A DNA stretch of 64,000 bases from Aquabacterium sp. A7-Y (GCF_026153205.1 NZ_JAPFBW010000024.1:1-64000), one strand, 5' to 3'; positions 18,531 to 27,524 are shown, numbered from the stretch's first letter. A program made the numbers and translations. The notes: a model not told the origin generated them from the sequence alone.

Positions 18531-19301
18531 TCAGCGCAGCGTGATCCAGACCGGCGCGTGGTCGCTCGCGCCCTCGCGACCGCGCACCTCGCGGTCCACC
18601 CCGGCTTGCCGCAGCCGGCGCGCCAGCTCGCGGTTGAGCAGCAGGTGGTCGATGCGCAAGCCGGCATCCCGCGCCCAGCGGTTGCGCTTGTAGTCCCAGT
18701 AGGTGTAGATCGCCGCATCGGGGTGCCGCTGGCGGACCGCATCGGTCCAGCCCTGCGCGAGCAGCCGGGCGAAGGCCGCGCGGCTTTCCGGCTGCAGCAG
18801 CGCGTCGTCGTCCCACGACGTGCTGGCATAGATGTCGGCATCGGTGGGCACCACGTTGAAGTCGCCGGCCAGCACCACCGGCGCTCCCGAGCCGAACAGG
18901 GCGGCCGCGTGCTCGATCAGGCGCTCGAACCAGGCCAGCTTGTAGTCGAACTTCGGCCCCGGTTGCGGGTTGCCGTTGGGCAGGTAGAGACAGGCCACCA
19001 GCACGCCCTTCACCGCCGCCTCCAGGTAGCGGCTCTCCTTGTCGGCGGGATCACCCGGCAGGGCCCGCCGTGTCACCACCGGCTCGGCGCCGCGCGCCAG
19101 GATCGCGACGCCGTTGAAGCCGCGCTGGCCCAGCCAGGCAGCGCCGTAGCCGGCGTCCTGCAAGGCCTGCGCCGGAAAGCTGGCGCTCGGGGCCTTGAGC
19201 TCCTGCAGGCAGACGACGTCGGGCTCGGCCTCCTGCAGCCATTCGAGCAGGCGTTCCAGCCGGCCATTGATGCCGTTGACGTTGAAGGTCGCGATCTTCA
19301 T
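18531..19301 (-). CDS. xth: Exodeoxyribonuclease III
   Basis: A 256-residue AP endonuclease/3'-5' exonuclease of the ExoIII family acting in base excision repair. Catalytic and metal residues are visible: N7 (FNVNG), E34 (LQELK), the YLPNG-P segment with Y106, D147 and N149 (AGDFNVVP), the RIDHLL motif, and the terminal SDHAPVW containing the catalytic His. The start MKIATFNVNGING is the family start. It is divergent from ada across 157 bp, forming a small repair cluster. Confidence 0.93.
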   Translation of the reverse strand: MKIATFNVNGINGRLERLLEWLQEAEPDVVCLQELKAPSASFPAQALQDAGYGAAWLGQRGFNGVAILARGAEPVVTRRALPGDPADKESRYLEAAVKGVLVACLYLPNGNPQPGPKFDYKLAWFERLIEHAAALFGSGAPVVLAGDFNVVPTDADIYASTSWDDDALLQPESRAAFARLLAQGWTDAVRQRHPDAAIYTYWDYKRNRWARDAGLRIDHLLLNRELARRLRQAGVDREVRGREGASDHAPVWITLR

Positions 19302-19458
19302 GCAAGGTCCCGGGGTAGCGCCGCAGCTCCCCGGCAAGCCGCGTGCGCGAGGCATTGCGCGATGGCCGAATTCGAAAGCAAGAGACGGAGTGCGCGGGTT
19401 CGGACCGCTCGTTAGAGTGACCCCTTATCGACGCCATCCGAGCTCCAGAGGACGCCCC

Positions 19459-20550
19459 ATGACCAAGACCAGCACCAGCAGCAAGGACAGGCGCGCCGCC
19501 GCCACCCTCGGCGACCCGCGCTGGCCCGCCGTCCTGGCGCGCGATGCGCAGGCCGACGGCCGGTTCTTCTACGCCGTCAGCACCACCGGGGTCTACTGCC
19601 GCCCCTCCTGCGGCGCGCGCACCGCGCGCCCCGAGCATGTGAGCTTCCATGCGACGGCCGCCGACGCCGAGGCCGCCGGCTTCCGCCCCTGCAAACGCTG
19701 CCGGCCTGACGGCCCGCCGCCGGCCGAGCGCAACGCCGCCCTGGTGGCCGAGCTGTGCCGCTACATCGAGGCCGCGGCAACGCCGCCCAGCCTGGGCGAG
19801 CTGGCCCGGCGCGCCGGGCAGAGCGCCTCCCACCTGCACCGCCTCTTCAAGCAGGCCACCGGCCTCACGCCCCGGGCCTATGCCCAGGCGCAGCGGGCCA
19901 GGCGCCTGCACAAGGAGCTGCAGGCGAGCGAGACGGTCACGCAAGCGATCTACGACGCCGGCTACAACTCCAACGGCCGCTTCTACGAACACGCCCCGCA
20001 GCTGCTGGGCATGACGCCGACCGCGTGGCGGGCCGGCGGCAGCGATGCCGAGATCCGCTTCGCGATCGGGCAAAGCTCGCTGGGTGCCATCCTGGTGGCA
20101 CAGAGTGAACGGGGCGTCTGCGCGATCCTGCTGGGCGATGACCCGGAGGCCTTGGCGCGCGACCTGCAGGACCGCTTCCCGCGTGCCCGGCTGATCGGCG
20201 GGGATGCCGATTTCGAACGGCTGGTGGCCCGGGTGGTGGGTTTCGTCGAGGCCCCGTCGCTCGGGCTGGACCTGCCGCTGGACGTGCGCGGCACCGCCTT
20301 CCAGCAGCGCGTCTGGCAGGCGCTGCGCCAGATCCCGCCGGGCCAGACGGTCAGCTACACCGAGCTGGCCCGGCGCATCGGGCAGCCGAACTCGGTGCGG
20401 GCGGTGGCCCAGGCCTGCGGCGCCAACGCGCTCGCGGTGGCCATCCCCTGTCACCGGGTGGTGCGGCACGACGGCGGGCTGTCCGGCTACCGCTGGGGCG
20501 TCGAGCGCAAGCGGGCGCTGCTCGAGCTGGAGCGGGAGGGCCAGGCGTGA
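19459..20550 (+). CDS. ada: Bifunctional Ada regulator / O6-methylguanine-DNA methyltransferase
   Basis: A 363-residue Ada protein. The N-terminal zinc domain carries C47, C51, C78 and C81 (equivalent to the four Zn cysteines of E. coli Ada, C47 being the phosphotriester methyl acceptor). An AraC-type HTH domain follows at about 92-195, and the C-terminal methyltransferase has the active-site PCHRVV with C331 and the RAVAQACGANA DNA-binding segment. Methylation of C47 would switch it to an activator of its own operon. The stop codon overlaps the GTG of the 2OG oxygenase gene (GTGA), so both are expressed together as an alkylation-damage response. Confidence 0.95.
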   Translation: MTKTSTSSKDRRAAATLGDPRWPAVLARDAQADGRFFYAVSTTGVYCRPSCGARTARPEHVSFHATAADAEAAGFRPCKRCRPDGPPPAERNAALVAELCRYIEAAATPPSLGELARRAGQSASHLHRLFKQATGLTPRAYAQAQRARRLHKELQASETVTQAIYDAGYNSNGRFYEHAPQLLGMTPTAWRAGGSDAEIRFAIGQSSLGAILVAQSERGVCAILLGDDPEALARDLQDRFPRARLIGGDADFERLVARVVGFVEAPSLGLDLPLDVRGTAFQQRVWQALRQIPPGQTVSYTELARRIGQPNSVRAVAQACGANALAVAIPCHRVVRHDGGLSGYRWGVERKRALLELEREGQA

Positions 20551-21299
20551 GTGGGTCGAGCCGGCCCCCGCCTGCGCCGTCCTTCGATGCCGATCCGCGC
20601 GTCGAGCAGGTCGCGTCGCTGGACTGGACGCGGCTGCTCGACGAAGTGGACGACCGGGGCTGCGCCCTGCTGGAGCGGCTGCTCGATGCCGACACCTGCC
20701 GGGCGCTGGCGGCCCTCTATCAAGAAGACGGGCTGTTCCGCAGCCGGGTCGTGATGACACGCCATGGCTTCGGCCGCGGCGAATACAAGTACTTCGCCTA
20801 TCCCCTGCCGGCGCTGATCGACGGCTTGCGCAGCGTGCTGTATGCGCAGCTGGCGCCGCTCGCCAACCGCTGGCAGGAGGCCCTGGGGCTGCCTGAGCGC
20901 TTTCCGGCCGACCACCCCGCCTTCGTCCGGCGCTGCCACGCCGCCGGCCAGCGGCGCCCGACGCCGCTGCTGCTGCAGTACGGCCCGGGCGACTACAACT
21001 GCCTGCACCAGGACCTCTACGGCGAGCAGGTCTTCCCGCTGCAGGTGGCGGTGCTGCTGTCCGAGCCGGGACGCGACTTCAGCGGCGGCGAATTCGTGCT
21101 CACCGAGCAGCGGCCGCGCCTACAGTCGCGGCCCGAGGTCGTGCCGCTGCGCCAGGGCGATGCGGTGGTGTTCGCGGTGCACCACCGGCCGGTGCCGGGC
21201 AGCCGCGGGACCTATCGGGTGATGATGCGGCACGGCGTGAGCCGCTTGCGCTCCGGGCAGCGCCACACGCTGGGCCTGATCTTCCACGACGCGAGCTGA
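20547..21299 (+). CDS. 2OG-Fe(II) oxygenase coupled to ada
   Basis: A 250-residue Fe(II)/2-oxoglutarate oxygenase. The double-stranded beta-helix core shows the facial triad: H154 and D156 in CLHQDLYGE and a distal His, most likely H229 in MMRHGVSRL, with downstream arginines able to bind 2-oxoglutarate. The N-terminal region (up to 90) is an extra domain with DRGCALLERLLD. It is not a close match to the AlkB sequence pattern, but the four-base overlap with ada implies a role in alkylation repair or in regulation by Ada. GTG 20547 is the only start that fits the overlap. Confidence 0.82.
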   Translation: MSGSSRPPPAPSFDADPRVEQVASLDWTRLLDEVDDRGCALLERLLDADTCRALAALYQEDGLFRSRVVMTRHGFGRGEYKYFAYPLPALIDGLRSVLYAQLAPLANRWQEALGLPERFPADHPAFVRRCHAAGQRRPTPLLLQYGPGDYNCLHQDLYGEQVFPLQVAVLLSEPGRDFSGGEFVLTEQRPRLQSRPEVVPLRQGDAVVFAVHHRPVPGSRGTYRVMMRHGVSRLRSGQRHTLGLIFHDAS

Positions 21300-21313
21300 G
21301 CGATGCCGCCTCC

Positions 21314-22015
21314 TCAGCGGCACATCCTGAAGCCGCTGCGCTCGAAGTGGAAGTGGTGGCGGTGCGCCGCGTTGTAGTCGGGCCCCAGCACGCCGTCGAA
21401 ATAGCGGCAGGCGCCCTCACCCACTTCGCGCAGGAAGTCGGCCGGCGCTCCGCCAGCCTGCCAGTCGCGCAGCAGCGACACGCGCCGCCCGTCCGTCAGC
21501 ACGAAGCCGGCGATGTCGAGTGCGTCGGCGCTGGCATGCCGGCTGCGCCGGCCTTCGCTGCGGCCATAGACGTTGCGGCAGGCGTAGCTGCCGAGGTGCT
21601 CGATGCGGCGCACCGGACTGCCGAGGTGCTGCACCGCCGCCGGCTGCAGGACGTGGTGCTCCCACAGGGCCAGCGACACCGCGGCCCGGCACGACAGCGC
21701 GAAAGGGGGGCCGACCGACACGCTGGTCGCGCTGATCCTGACTGCGTTGTGGAGGCCACAGCCCGCTGCGTCCTCCCGGTCGGCAAGCGGCTGCCAGCGC
21801 AGCGCGCTGCTGCCGAGCACGGCCCGGCAGGCCGCTGCGTCCTGTGACAGCCGGGCGAGCTTGAGCCGCGTCAACAGCGTAGGCGGATGCCCGATGCGCA
21901 AGGGCGCCCACGGGTTCCATTCATCCGGTACGTCGACGAGGCCGGCCCGCACCGACCATGCGGCACCGGCCAGCAGCGCCGCCAGCAGACCGACCAGCCA
22001 CCACAACTTCGACAT
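21314..22015 (-). CDS. Extensin-like family protein (membrane-anchored)
   Basis: A 233-residue protein with one N-terminal membrane anchor (LWWLVGLLAALLAGAAW) and the extensin-like C-terminal domain found in bacterial cell-wall proteins. The domain's hallmarks are CGLHNAVRI, SCRAAVSLALWE, SYACRNVYGR, RHASADALDIAGFVL and the terminal HRHHFHFERSG. The HASADALD and HHFH motifs resemble M15-type peptidase zinc ligands, so a peptidoglycan-peptide hydrolase activity is possible. Convergent with the 2OG oxygenase gene. Confidence 0.85.
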   Translation of the reverse strand: MSKLWWLVGLLAALLAGAAWSVRAGLVDVPDEWNPWAPLRIGHPPTLLTRLKLARLSQDAAACRAVLGSSALRWQPLADREDAAGCGLHNAVRISATSVSVGPPFALSCRAAVSLALWEHHVLQPAAVQHLGSPVRRIEHLGSYACRNVYGRSEGRRSRHASADALDIAGFVLTDGRRVSLLRDWQAGGAPADFLREVGEGACRYFDGVLGPDYNAAHRHHFHFERSGFRMCR

Positions 22016-22042
22016 CGGCCGGGAGTGAAGGCGAAAGCGACC

Positions 22043-22393
22043 TCAGCGCTGCAGGCGCCGCCCGTACTCGATCGAGGTGACCTGGCCGGACTCGAACTTC
22101 ACGGTGGCGGTGAGGTGCCCCGGCCCGCGGTCATAGACCCACTCGTCCACCTGCTCGCAGGGCAGCACTGCCACGACGGTGCTGCCGGGCACCGTCGGCA
22201 CGATCGGGGTGCGTTGGTGGACCGGCTTGCAGTAGCTGTCCTTCAGCAGCGGTTCGCCGCATTTCTGCAGGATGGACAGCTTGGATTCTCCGACCTCGGA
22301 GATCTGGCCGTTGCAGCGCAGCGATTCGGCCTGCGCGGGCAGGCAGAGGGCGGACGCGGCGGCGGCGACGCAGGCCCATCGGACTGGCTTCAT
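22043..22393 (-). CDS. DUF2845 domain exported protein
   Basis: A 116-residue secreted protein with signal peptide (VRWACVAAAASALCLPAQAE). The mature part matches the DUF2845 pattern: a short cysteine-containing start SLRCNGQISEVGESK, ILQKCGEPL and a C-terminal TVKFESGQVTSIEYG. Three further cysteines may form disulfides. ATG 22393 is selected for the signal peptide; an upstream ATG would add eight residues. It ends 28 bp before the extensin gene start, so the two may be in one transcript. Function unknown. Confidence 0.8.
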   Translation of the reverse strand: MKPVRWACVAAAASALCLPAQAESLRCNGQISEVGESKLSILQKCGEPLLKDSYCKPVHQRTPIVPTVPGSTVVAVLPCEQVDEWVYDRGPGHLTATVKFESGQVTSIEYGRRLQR

Positions 22394-22538
22394 GATTGCG
22401 GTGCTCCCCTGTGGCATGAGGGCCGGATGGCCCGGCCTCCATCTTAGGGCTTGAGGCCGGACCGCGTCGCGGCAACGCGAACCACCGTCCTGTCGGGCGA
22501 CACACCGGCCGCCGGCGCCGCGGTTCGCCATGCCGGGC

Positions 22539-23102
22539 TCAACGGCCCTTGCCGGCCCGCCACGTCTCGACGGCCTTGAGCATGTGTTGCACATGCCCCT
22601 CGGGATTTTTGCTGGCGTAGACGTCCAGGATGCGGCCCTCGGGACTGATCACATAGGAGATGCGGTCGGCAGTATCGGGTCGGCTGGCCAGCGCGGCGTC
22701 GTACTGCCTCGCGATGCGGGCGCCGGGGTCGGCGGCGACGGCGAACTTGTTGCGGCAGGCCTCGACCGAAAACTGCTTCAGCGTCGTGATGGAGTCGTTC
22801 GACATGCCGATCACGCGGGCGCCCAGGGACTCGAAGGCCGGTGTGGCTTCGGCGAAGGCATGGGCCTCCAGCGTGCAGCCGCTGGTGAAGGCCTTGGGGT
22901 AGAAGTACAGCACCACCGGCCCTTCTTTCAGGGCCTCGGCGAGGGAGAAACCGAAGTCCTGGCCGCCGAGCGCGGCTTGCGTCGTGAAGTCCGGCGCGGC
23001 GGCGCCCACCGGCAGGGCGGCCTCGGCCGCAGCGGAAAAAAGGAGCGCCGCGCCCAGCGCGGCAGGCAGGGCGACAAGCAGGGGGGATCGGGCGAGCGTC
23101 AT
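22539..23102 (-). CDS. Exported peroxiredoxin (BCP/PrxQ-like)
   Basis: A 187-residue thioredoxin-fold peroxidase with a signal peptide (about residues 1-29). The peroxidatic cysteine is C76 in AFTSGCTLEAHAF, preceded by VVLYFYPK. The classical BCP resolving cysteine five residues later is replaced by His, so resolution must use C116 or an external thiol. The substrates are hydrogen peroxide or organic peroxides in the periplasm. ATG 23102 gives the full signal sequence. About 145 bp separate it from the DUF2845 gene downstream. Confidence 0.88.
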   Translation of the reverse strand: MTLARSPLLVALPAALGAALLFSAAAEAALPVGAAAPDFTTQAALGGQDFGFSLAEALKEGPVVLYFYPKAFTSGCTLEAHAFAEATPAFESLGARVIGMSNDSITTLKQFSVEACRNKFAVAADPGARIARQYDAALASRPDTADRISYVISPEGRILDVYASKNPEGHVQHMLKAVETWRAGKGR

Positions 23103-23284
23103 GGCAGTACTCCGCAGCTGAGTCCCACCCAGTGTGCCGCAAGGCGCCCGGCCGCCCCTACCCCCAATGAGGCAACGAAATTTCACATCTTTTGAGGTTC
23201 GCTACACCGAGGCGAGCACCATCGCCGCGGCGCCCCTGCCGGTGCGGCGCCGCGCCTATCATCGGCGCTCTATCTCCCAGCGCC

Positions 23285-23647
23285 ATGAACAACAGCAGCA
23301 AGACCGCTCGCCTCGTCTACTCCACCGAGGGCGGCCGCATGTGCCCCGAATGCCGGCGGCCGCAAGTCCAATGTGTCTGTGCCCGCCGGCCCGAACCACC
23401 GGCCGGCGACGGCAAGGTCCGGGTCTGGCGCGAGAGCAAGGGCCGCGGCGGCAAGGCCGTCACCGTGATCAAAGGCGTGCCGCTCGCGGGCGAGGCACTG
23501 GCCGAACTCGGCAAGCAGTTGAGAACCGCCTGCGGCTCCGGCGGAACCGTCAAGGACGGCGTGATCGAGATCCAGGGCGACCATTGCGACCGGGTGATCG
23601 AGCGCCTGCAGGGTCGTGGTTGGAGCGTCAAGCGGGCTGGCGGCTAG
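23285..23647 (+). CDS. yciH: Sui1/eIF1-like translation factor (YciH)
   Basis: A 120-residue bacterial homologue of eIF1/SUI1. The N-terminal tail has a zinc-ribbon-like CPEC...CVC cluster, and the SUI1 core contains RGGKAVTVIKGVPL, LKTACGSGGTVKDG-type sequence (here LRTACGSGGTVKDGVIEIQGDH) and the terminal WSVKRAGG. These proteins influence start-codon selection in translation initiation. Length and start match the family. It lies alone between the divergent peroxiredoxin gene and the M14 peptidase gene. Confidence 0.9.
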   Translation: MNNSSKTARLVYSTEGGRMCPECRRPQVQCVCARRPEPPAGDGKVRVWRESKGRGGKAVTVIKGVPLAGEALAELGKQLRTACGSGGTVKDGVIEIQGDHCDRVIERLQGRGWSVKRAGG

Positions 23648-23889
23648 GAATCCGCGCGGCAGAGCGCGCGGCCCGTACTTACGGGCAATGGAAGCACTTT
23701 CCCGAGGGGCTTTGACGTACCCTCGCAGTCGCCCGGACCCAGCCCTCGCGCGGCAGCCCGGGCCTCCCGTCAACCGCCGCGCCAGCCGCTCCATCGTCGC
23801 GCCTCGTGACCGGGTCGTGCACGGCGTCGTGCCACAAGCACCGGCGGTCCGCTGCTCGTTCACCCCCCACCTCCCAAGGGAACCGATAC

Positions 23890-25674
23890 ATGTTGCGTGC
23901 CACGTCCGTCCTCGCCCTGCTGACAGCCACCCTGGCCTCGCCCGCCTCCGCCGCCCCGGCCTCCGCGCCCCCCGCCCTGACCACCATCGCCGAGCGCTCG
24001 GGCTTCCAGAAGACCGGCCGCTATGACGAGGTACTGGCCCTGTGCGCCGCGTACCAGAAGGCCTATCCCAAGGCGGTGCGCTGCTTCGAGTTCGGGCGCA
24101 CGCCCGAGGGCCGGCCGATGATGGCGCTGGCCGTCTCACGCAGCGGCGCGCTGAGCTCGCGGGCGGCCCGCGAGCGCAAGCTGCCGGTCGTGCTGATCCA
24201 GGGCGGCATCCACGCGGGCGAGATCGACGGCAAGGACGCCGGCTTCCTGGCCCTGCGCCAGGTGCTCGACGGCCAGGCCGCCCCCGGCGCGCTCGACAAG
24301 CAGGTGCTGCTGTTCGTGCCGGTCTTCAACATCGACGGCCACGAGCGTTTCGGCCGCTGGAACCGACCCAACCAGCGCGGACCCGAGGAGATGGGCTGGC
24401 GCACGACGGCGCAGAACTACAACCTCAACCGCGACTACGCAAAGGCCGACGCGCCCGAGATGCAGGCCATGCTGCGGCTGGTCAACGAGTGGGACCCGCT
24501 CGCCTACATCGACCTGCATGTGACCGACGGGGCCCAGTTCGAGCACGACATCGCCATCGAGGTGGAGCCCGTCTACGCCAGCGACACCGAGTTGCGCCAG
24601 GCGGGCCGTGAGTTTCGCGATGGCGTCATCGCCGACCTGGCGGCGCAGGGCTCCCTGCCGCTGTCCTTCTACCCCTCCTTCGACGTCGAGGACGATCCCA
24701 GCTCGGGCGTCACCGTCAACGTCTCGCCGCCGCGCTACTCGACCGGTTACTTCCACCTGCGCAACCGCTTCGGCATGCTGGTGGAAACGCATTCGTGGAA
24801 GGACTATCCCACCCGCGTGAGGATCACCCGCAACACCGTGGTCTCGGTGCTGACGCGCATCGCCGCGAACGGCGCCGGCTGGTCCCGCGCCGCCGCTGCG
24901 GCCGACCAGCGCTCGAGCGGCCTGGGCGGCCAGACGGTCGCGCTCGATTACAAGGCCACCGACAAGGCGCGCACCATCGACTTCCGCGGCTACGCGTACA
25001 CCCGCACGCCGTCGGACATCTCGGGGGCGCTGATGACCCGCTACGACGAAACAAAACCGCAGATCTGGAAGCTCGCGCTGCGTGACGATGTGCAGCCCAG
25101 CGTCACGGTGAACGCGCCCAAGGCGGGCTACCTGGTGCCGGCCGCCCATGCGTCCTGGGTGGGCCGCAAGCTCAGGCAGCACGGCATCGTGTTCCGGGAC
25201 CTGCGCAGTGCGCTGCCGCGTGCCCAGGTCGAAACCTTCCGCGCCGACAAGGCCACCTTCAGCACCGAGTCGAACGAGGGCCACCACCGTCTCGCGCTGC
25301 AGGGCAGCTGGAAGCCCGAGACGCGCGACGTCGGCGCCGGGGCCTTGTTCGTGCCGGTGGGCCAGCCCAAGGCTCGCCTGGTGATGGCCCTGCTCGAGCC
25401 GCTGGCGCCCGACGCGCTGGTGGCCTGGGGCGAGTTCAACACCGCCTTCGAGATGAAGGAGTACATGGAGCCCTATGTCGCCGAGGCGGTGGCACGCGAG
25501 CAGCTGGCGGCCGATCCGCAGCTGGCTGCAGAGTTCCGGAAGAAGATCGCCGAGGACCCCGAGTTCGCCAAGAGCCCGGCGGCCCGGCTCGAGTTCTTCT
25601 ATCGCCGCCACTCGTCCTGGGACGAGCGCTTCAAGCTCTATCCCGTAATGCGCACGGACCTCGCGCCCCGCTGA
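23890..25674 (+). CDS. M14 family zinc carboxypeptidase, exported
   Basis: A 594-residue secreted metallopeptidase with a signal peptide ending in AAPASA. Zinc ligands H108 and E111 are in GGIHAGEIDG, and H210 in YIDLHVTDG completes the HxxE...H set of M14 carboxypeptidases; NIDGHERF and RDYAK supply further substrate-site residues. The roughly 300 residues after the catalytic core form an accessory C-terminal region with no motif I recognise. ATG 23890 follows AAGGGAA at a proper distance. Monocistronic. Confidence 0.88.
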   Translation: MLRATSVLALLTATLASPASAAPASAPPALTTIAERSGFQKTGRYDEVLALCAAYQKAYPKAVRCFEFGRTPEGRPMMALAVSRSGALSSRAARERKLPVVLIQGGIHAGEIDGKDAGFLALRQVLDGQAAPGALDKQVLLFVPVFNIDGHERFGRWNRPNQRGPEEMGWRTTAQNYNLNRDYAKADAPEMQAMLRLVNEWDPLAYIDLHVTDGAQFEHDIAIEVEPVYASDTELRQAGREFRDGVIADLAAQGSLPLSFYPSFDVEDDPSSGVTVNVSPPRYSTGYFHLRNRFGMLVETHSWKDYPTRVRITRNTVVSVLTRIAANGAGWSRAAAAADQRSSGLGGQTVALDYKATDKARTIDFRGYAYTRTPSDISGALMTRYDETKPQIWKLALRDDVQPSVTVNAPKAGYLVPAAHASWVGRKLRQHGIVFRDLRSALPRAQVETFRADKATFSTESNEGHHRLALQGSWKPETRDVGAGALFVPVGQPKARLVMALLEPLAPDALVAWGEFNTAFEMKEYMEPYVAEAVAREQLAADPQLAAEFRKKIAEDPEFAKSPAARLEFFYRRHSSWDERFKLYPVMRTDLAPR

Positions 25675-25679
25675 GAGCC

Positions 25680-25763
25680 GCAGGCGACGCGCGCGAGGGC
25701 CGCGGCCATTTCGTTGCAAATCCAGCCGGTGCCGAGCAGGCCCCAGCGATACCGTTGTGCCAT
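25680..25763 (-). pseudogene. N-terminal remnant of a Gfo/Idh/MocA family oxidoreductase
   Basis: On the minus strand an ATG at 25763 opens MAQRYRWGLLGTGWICNE, then MAAALARVA, which is the typical N-terminal Rossmann motif of Gfo/Idh/MocA oxidoreductases. Beyond about 27 residues the similarity ends and the frame runs into the antisense of the M14 peptidase gene. Only the first tenth of a normal ~330-residue protein remains, so this is a gene fragment. Its presence suggests a deletion or rearrangement at the 3' end of the peptidase gene. Confidence 0.55.
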
Positions 25764-26140
25764 CTGTCTTGCCGTTTCTTCTTGTTGTCCGGAGGGGGCC
25801 CGGTCGCGCGCCAGACCCGGCAGCGCCGGCCCGGCGGCATTTGCAAGGAGCCCAAACAAAATGGCAGCGCGATCTGGGTGGGGACGATCCTCTCGCTTGA
25901 GGCGGAAAACCCTCCTGGCCAGCGGCTACGAGGCCCCGCGCCGCTCGGGCGGCCGCCCCCCTTGATGAGGGTGGCGAGCCGGCGGGTCCTGTCCGATTCT
26001 TTCTGCGGCCCTGTGTGGTCGCCGGCCCTCCGAAACACCGGCGTCCGACGCACAGGCACACCCCGGAGGCGCCAGCTTCCCGGCGGGTACTCGCAGGTCG
26101 TCTGCCGGGGCACGCTTCCGATCATCTGAGGTTCAACGCA
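25764..26140. other. Gene-free stretch before the RTX gene
   Basis: About 375 bp with no supportable gene; short frames on both strands show no family resemblance. The strong ribosome-binding site AGGAGG at 26141-26146 at its right edge belongs to the RTX gene. Confidence 0.5.
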
Positions 26141-26151
26141 AGGAGGTTCAG

Positions 26152-27477
26152 ATGGCAGTTTTCAATGGCACCGACTCCGACGACGTGCTCGTCGACACCA
26201 GCAGCGACCTGTCCTCGACGCTCAACGCCAACTGGTCAGGCGGCGAGGACCACCTCACCGGAGGCAGCGGCGACGACACCTACCACATCAACTCGGCCGG
26301 CGACCAGGTGGTCGAGCAGGGCGGCCAGGGCGAGGACCGGGTCGCCTCTCGGCTGGCGAGCTACACCCTGCCCGACCACGTCGAGGACCTGCAACTCGAC
26401 AGCACGCCGACCGAGCTCGTCACCCTGCCCGACGGCTCGACGGAGATGCGCCCGGCGGCGCGCGAGGGCTGCGGCAACGGCCTGGACAACACGCTACGCG
26501 GCAACTTCAACGACAACACCCTGACAGGGCTGGACGGCAACGACGAGCTGTGGGGCGGCGACGGCAACGACACCTTGAGGGGCGGCAACGGCAACGACCT
26601 GTTGATGGGCGGGGCCGACGGGGACCTCTACGGCGAAAACGACACCTTGATGGGCGACGCCGGCAACGACCTGCTGTACGGGCGCATGGGCGAGGACCGG
26701 CTGTACGGAGGAGACGGCAACGACCGGCTCGACGGCGGCGGCGGCGCCGACCGGCTCGAAGGCGGGCGCGGCCAGGACGTGTACTACAGCGACCCGGAGG
26801 ACACCATCATCGAGACCCGCAGCGGCGGCGTCGACACCGTGCACAGCCAGGGCGGCTACACGCTGGGCAAGCACCTCGAGAACCTGACCCTGACGGTCGA
26901 AGCCGGCGACGCCGACGGCCGCGGCAACAGCCTGGCGAACGTGATCAGCGGCAACGGCTCGAAAAACACGCTGTGGGGCATGAACGGCAACGACACCCTG
27001 CTGGGTGACGACGGCGACGACGTGCTCCATGGCGGCGCGGGCAACGACATTCTGGTCGGCCAGTCGGGGCGCGACAGCCTGACCGGCGGCGCCGGCGCCG
27101 ACCGTTTCGTGTTCGGCATCCCCGACGGCTTCGAGCACGACACGCTGACCGACTTCTTGCATGCCGACGACAGCATCCTGCTGCCCGACCTGATGGACTC
27201 GCGGCTCGACGCTGCGCTGGCCCCCGGCATCCGGGGTCTGGTGTTCGACGGCGGCAATGTCGCGGGCGCGGTCCTGAAGGCGCACTGTTTCTTCAGCGGC
27301 GAGGGACACGACGGCAGCAACGCCGCAGACCGCAGCGGCATCTACGTGAACACCCTGGACGGCCAGGTCTGGTACAACCCGACGGCCGGGATCGGCGGCG
27401 ATGCGCTGCTGCTCGGCAGCGTCTCGGTGGCGGCGGCAGCGACCCTGGACTCGAGCGACTTCCTCTACGGCGCTTGA
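26152..27477 (+). CDS. RTX repeat calcium-binding protein, probable type I secretion substrate
   Basis: A 441-residue protein made largely of glycine/aspartate RTX nonapeptides (GGxGxDxxx). A first isolated repeat is GGSGDDTYH near residue 40; a block of about eight lies at 135-205 (GGDGNDTLR, GGNGNDLLM, GDAGNDLLY, GGDGNDRLD, GGGGADRLE) and another at 275-325 (GDDGDDVLH, GGAGNDILV, GGAGADRFVF). The C-terminal ~110 residues lack repeats and end in DSSDFLYGA, like the uncleaved secretion signal of type I substrates. There is no catalytic domain and no Sec signal peptide. Calcium would fold it outside the cell. No type I transporter genes are in the window. The ATG follows a perfect AGGAGG. Confidence 0.88.
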   Translation: MAVFNGTDSDDVLVDTSSDLSSTLNANWSGGEDHLTGGSGDDTYHINSAGDQVVEQGGQGEDRVASRLASYTLPDHVEDLQLDSTPTELVTLPDGSTEMRPAAREGCGNGLDNTLRGNFNDNTLTGLDGNDELWGGDGNDTLRGGNGNDLLMGGADGDLYGENDTLMGDAGNDLLYGRMGEDRLYGGDGNDRLDGGGGADRLEGGRGQDVYYSDPEDTIIETRSGGVDTVHSQGGYTLGKHLENLTLTVEAGDADGRGNSLANVISGNGSKNTLWGMNGNDTLLGDDGDDVLHGGAGNDILVGQSGRDSLTGGAGADRFVFGIPDGFEHDTLTDFLHADDSILLPDLMDSRLDAALAPGIRGLVFDGGNVAGAVLKAHCFFSGEGHDGSNAADRSGIYVNTLDGQVWYNPTAGIGGDALLLGSVSVAAAATLDSSDFLYGA

Positions 27478-27490
27478 GCAGCGTGCAACC

Positions 27491-27524
27491 CGGGTGCGCC
27501 GCGCCGCCAGCGCCGGTGCACCCG
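27491..27524 (+). terminator. GC-rich hairpin after the RTX gene
   Basis: Bases 27491-27497 (CGGGTGC) pair with 27518-27524 (GCACCCG), extended inward by a G-U and three more pairs, 13 bp after the RTX stop codon. No U tract follows, so termination would be inefficient or Rho-assisted. Confidence 0.45.

Noticed and set aside
25631-26125. A 164-codon minus-strand gene before the RTX gene
   Set aside because: Only the 27-codon oxidoreductase-like start inside this region has a recognisable motif; the longer frame does not resemble a protein.
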